Below are positions 60,401 through 64,000 of a stretch of 64,000 bases of DNA, piece after piece. The stretch is from Moringa oleifera (Eukaryota > Streptophyta > Magnoliopsida > Brassicales > Moringaceae). The translations under genes and the position numbers were made by a program. Position 1 is the first letter of the stretch, and each line of letters begins with the position of its first letter. The stretch is from the NCBI GenBank assembly GCA_021397835.1, contig JAJFZO010000799.1, positions 1,736,001 through 1,800,000 of the forward strand, written 5' to 3'. The notes beneath the pieces are model-generated. The model had not been told where the DNA came from. It was given only the letters and a program-made list of their open reading frames with translations, and searched no databases.

Positions 60401-61720
60401 AAATATTTCCCATTCCAACGCCCTCATTCAATCAAGAGCAACAACATCTAGTCTTATACATAGCGTAGACTCCTGGTTGGAGTTCAGTGGTCAACCAAGG
60501 TGCACCGTTAGAGACCTGGCGATGGTTCTCTAGTGGATATTTACCAAGATTTTTGGATCCCAGGTACACATCAGGGTAGGGCATCCCTCCCATTAGAAGT
60601 TTAGCGAACAAGGACACCAGTTAGCATTCTTATTGATGCAGATGGGAGCGAATGGTTGTCAAATACTGTGCAGGAACTGCTCAGACCAAAGGAAGCTGAT
60701 TCGGTCCCAGCTATCCCTGTAAGTGCGACCAAAATGAAAGGTAGGCTAATCTGAGATGGTAGCCAAAATAGGCAATGTACAGTTAAAGCTGGATTATATA
60801 GATAGACGCTTGTTAGGAAACGTAGTCCCTAACTCATAACAGAGGTGTAAGACCTGGAAGATCACATGGCAAGCGAAAGTAGCCCTTACTGTTTAACACT
60901 TCGCCTGGCGAATGCTGCTTGGGATCCTCCTCACTGCATACAGAATAAGCTAACAAAGACTGCAAATCAACTCCATGTGTTGTATCTGTGGTAATACCCT
61001 GAAGAATCTTCACCATACTCTTTTTGGGCGCTAGTTTAGTGTGAAGGTACGGGAAGAACTACACAGTGACTTAGCTCAGCATGTCCCTTACAACCCATAG
61101 GATGATCAGGACTAGGCAAGAATTTTCTCTCACATGGCAACCAAGGACGAACTGAAAATTTTTCTAATCCTATCCAGAATCCTATGGCTTCATAGAAACA
61201 AAGTTATGTCATGACTATATGTGCAAAATGCCAAAGGTTCTTATCCAAGACGCTATATGAAGAGCTGCCAAAGTCGGAGAAAGGACAGCCAGTCCAAACC
61301 AAATGAAAGCACCACAACAATGGCAACCACCTCCGCTGGAAGTTATCAAAATCAATGTTGATTCTGCCTTCAACCAGGTAACGAGCTCAGCTAGATTGAG
61401 AGTGTTGGCTAGGAACTGTGCAATCTCAAGGGCTTCTAAGGTCGGATCAGCCATGCAGAATAAGCTTCTTGCCATACAATGTAGCCTACCTTAGCAATGC
61501 AATTCCATTATCAAAGGATCATTATAGAAAATGATGATAACTTGATGGCTATCCAGAAGTTAACCAAGACATGCAAACTATGAGTGCTTGAGGGCAATTT
61601 GTATGTATATAGATGCCCTCTCCACTCACTTTAAATAGTCAAAGAAGGTTGCTTGAAATCCATTTGATTTGAGTTCAAATATAAAATAAAAAGAAAGCTT
61701 GGAAAATCTACCTAAGAAAA
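57480..61720 (+). mobile_element. L1-type LINE retrotransposon, degenerate
   Basis: This block is clearly more GC-rich than both flanks. It carries, in order on plus, the end of an endonuclease domain, an LINE reverse transcriptase, a zf-RVT zinc-binding motif and an RNase H-like domain, the layout of plant L1-type LINEs. 57480-58100 may be the ORF1/5' part but shows no domain I recognise. The 3' end is taken where the AT-rich flank begins, near the A-rich ataaaataaaaag at 61682-61694. Confidence 0.75.
58290..61600 (+). pseudogene. LINE ORF2 (endonuclease-RT-RNase H), inactivated
   Basis: The end of the APE-like endonuclease is at about 58300-58420 (NEHHILLSSSDHLALVFS, with the SDH catalytic motif). 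A linker follows (58472-58693 open frame). Reverse transcriptase runs from about 59040 to 59990: LGSDGMKVWFF, FLFPKIKD, CPISLCNVVYRL (in a shifted frame), [19 protein letters not shown] at about 59637-59695, and LFFVDDSILFF at about 59770-59802, so the DD pair is kept. The zf-RVT motif CCICGNTLKNLHHTLFG is near 60974-61025. The RNase H-like domain starts PPPLEVIKINVDSAFN near 61330. Stops and frameshifts interrupt all parts. Confidence 0.8.
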
Positions 61721-62985
61721 CCATTGTTTCTCGAATTAATAAGCATGGAAGTTAATGCATTACAGGCAAATGGATCTATCTCACACTCTTTAGCATCAAT
61801 TCTATTGGTACACTTAAGGACATGCTGCATAAACTTGCAATAAGTTTCCTGGAAATTATTGTTTCTAATAATTAATGTTCTCTTGTGCTTCTGCATACAT
61901 ATATTTTCACATTTAATAACATTAATGTATCAATCTATGTTATATGTATTGTCATGCATTACACAAGAATTCCATTGCCAAGATCCAACATTAAGGGTAC
62001 AGTTATTATGTGGCTGTAATTCACATTTTAGGAGAATCTCAAGTTAAAAAGATTAATATTTTATTAAAAATAATTTTTTATTTAATAACTTAATTTTTTA
62101 AATCAAATAAATTGATCATTTGATTTTTTTCTAGTGTAGAGCCCTAAAGTTTTAATTTAAGAAAAGAAAAAAAATCACTTTTAAAAAGTCTCCCATGACC
62201 ACTCTAAAGTAATTAGCCCTTTATAATAAATGGACTAATGAATTCCATTGCTTATTGAAAAAATAATAAGATACCCATAATTTATAATACCTAATACAGA
62301 GTTTAATTAACTCTTTAGTAAAATAGTACTAGTTTAGACTAAATTGACATGATTAAAAAATTAAATAAAAATAATCTTAATAAAATAAAACTCTAAGGCA
62401 AATCAAAAGAAACTTGTAATAGTATTTTTGTGACAATTTTTTTTAAGTTATTTTTTTTTTCATATTAATTATTAAATTTTATGATTAATTTAATTTAATA
62501 TCTTAGTTCGAGCTCCTCATAGTTAAATATTACCACACTTAAAAAAATTGTCTTTCTATATCAACTTATAAACTTGCTCAAATAAAGCTTACATAAATTG
62601 TAAGGAGAGAAATTAGAGATCAAAGCTTTGAGAGAAAACAACTCTTTATTTGCTCTCAAAGTTAAGTGCTTTACAATTGAGACGCTCTCCTTATTTATAA
62701 TGAAATGAACGATCAAAATATAGTTTAGATCTATATACTTAGCATCAATCTAATGGTTTGAAATTATTTTATTAATATCACTAATATTATTAAGATATCA
62801 GATGAAATCTCTAATATATTATGAAAACTGTATGTTCTTATAAAAGTATCTCTCTTATAAAATCTATTATTTTAATGAGATTCATACTCTTTATTACAGT
62901 TGGACCTTTAAAGTTCCCATTAATGTATCTAACCTCTCAAAATGAAACCTTCAAATGGGCCAACTTGGCTAGCCATGACCTTCTC
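61721..62985. other. AT-rich spacer, possibly containing an LTR
   Basis: No gene recognised. The stretch about 62500-62930 lies directly downstream (on minus) of a chromovirus pol end and could be its 3' LTR. I could not prove this because the partner LTR is outside the window or lost. Confidence 0.4.
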
Positions 62986-62989
62986 TCCT

Positions 62990-63300
62990 ACCTAAGTTTG
63001 CAACATCCTCGTCATGCCTTCTTCATATTCATGGAATTGCCATAAGAAGTCTTCATGTTCTTAATTAGCTTTATTTTTTACCAAATCCTTCCATTTAACT
63101 AGATATTCTCAATAATTAGGCACACGATGTCTATGAATGAGACGATCTGCAATGATGCATTCAATTTCTTTTTTGAAAGAGGTTACAATTATTGTTGGTA
63201 CTCATTTTGACTTCGTATGAGTAAGATCTCCATTGTCTTTATGGTAAGTGTCATAATGGGACTCATGGACCCGATATTCTCTCCCCTCCCCTTCGAAGTG
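62990..63300 (-). pseudogene. Chromovirus pol C-terminus with chromodomain (Ty3/Gypsy remnant)
   Basis: Read on minus: YHKDNGDLTHT near 63250, VPTIIVTSFKKEIECIIADR from about 63200, then LIHRHRVPNY, a stop, EYLVKWKDL (about 63112-63086), EHEDFLWQFHEYEEGM ending near 63010. The pattern K-E-(I/V)-E-x-I-L-A-D-R ... EYLVKWKGL ... W-E-x-E-D-x-L-W-Q-F is the integrase tail plus chromodomain of plant chromoviruses. Two in-frame stops show it is dead. It differs from the chromodomain at 12185-12350, so it is a different lineage. Confidence 0.75.
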
Positions 63301-64000
63301 AGAAAAGAAGTTCTCTCTTTGGGTGATTCATTTGAAAAAAATCGATGAATCTTAAAATTCATTTTGGCCGGCCTTTTGATGAAAATCAAGAAAATAGGAG
63401 CCACAATCGATATCTTTTTCATGGTGTTATTGGTCACCGAAATTACTTTTATATATTTTTTTTAATCTCTCACTTTTTTTTAAAGAACCAAAAAAAGGCC
63501 AAAGAAACTGTTTAAGGCAATGGTCAAACTTCACCAAGAAATTTGGATCCACAAGTCAGTCACTTATGAGAAAGGATTAGCTACCTCACAAACATTCAAA
63601 ATTGGTACCAATTAAATGAAACATGTTCTGTCGAGTGATGTAAAAAAGACTTGAACCTGATTTCCATTCAAAGTAATGAATAATACTTATGAAGAAAACT
63701 TTTTAGAGGATGCATGAATGATGAAAATTTTTGATTATAAATATCGTCATATCTTCGTTTTCAAAATGATTTTATTTAAGACTAAGAGAGTTAGTTATGA
63801 CAAACTTTCAAATCTTGACAAAGAATGCAATAAAAGAATCCTAGTTTCTTGGGAACCAAAAAGCAATAAGAATTTTGCATTTTGGGGCAAGGAACAAAAA
63901 GATGAATATCATCAAACCCTTTTTCCTCAAAACAAAAAGATTTTATTTAAAAATCCGTGAGAGGACTATCATCTAGTGCTCACGTAATTTTGAAATTCAT
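63301..64000. other. Right edge, no gene recognised
   Basis: It should hold the integrase part of the minus-strand chromovirus if that element were contiguous, but I could not recognise it. Open frames here (63189-63437 minus, 63718-63960 plus) match nothing I know. Confidence 0.4.

Overview
The window is AT-rich nuclear DNA from a flowering plant, most likely a eudicot. Both host genes are plant-specific and intron-rich, and the rest is mostly decayed plant transposons. I cannot name the species from sequence alone. No tRNA, rRNA, organellar insertion or CRISPR array was recognised.

Two host genes lie on the minus strand, head to tail. A YSL7/YSL8-type metal-nicotianamine (OPT family) transporter occupies 42875-39246 in six exons. 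All its splice phases close to a 712-residue protein, and intron 5 has a GC-AG splice pair. Downstream is RHL1 (ROOT HAIRLESS 1), a subunit of the plant topoisomerase VI complex. Its start is at 25367, but its last two exons are near 5.4 and 5.1 kb, so the gene spans about 20.3 kb. Most of that length is one ~13-kb interval between recognised exons, filled with a Ty3/Gypsy chromovirus, a second Gypsy (Tat/Athila-like) remnant and a possible MITE. As I recall, RHL1 and YSL8 are also neighbours in Arabidopsis, which would make this an old conserved pair that transposons have inflated.

Layout: 1-3769, right part of a CACTA element with an internal higher-order repeat, Transposase_24-type exons, a captured receptor-kinase fragment and a subterminal array ending in TAGTG. 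5099-25367, RHL1 with its nested elements. About 25.5-33.7 kb, a MULE carrying a MuDR-type transposase on plus and a convergent DUF1985/Ulp1-protease gene on minus; its left end is only ~150 bp upstream of the RHL1 start codon. 33.7-39.2 kb, AT-rich spacer. 39.2-43.0 kb, YSL. About 45.3-54.9 kb, a second diverged copy of the same MULE type in the same orientation. 57.5-61.7 kb, an L1-type LINE remnant. About 62.9-63.3 kb, the chromodomain end of another chromovirus on minus.

The most unusual structure is the pair of Kaonashi-type (MuDR plus Ulp1) MULEs bracketing YSL. Each copy has lost a different catalytic aspartate. Both have non-coding parts loaded with short TCGTA/TACGA-rich repeats, organised into ~77-bp and ~133-bp tandem arrays.
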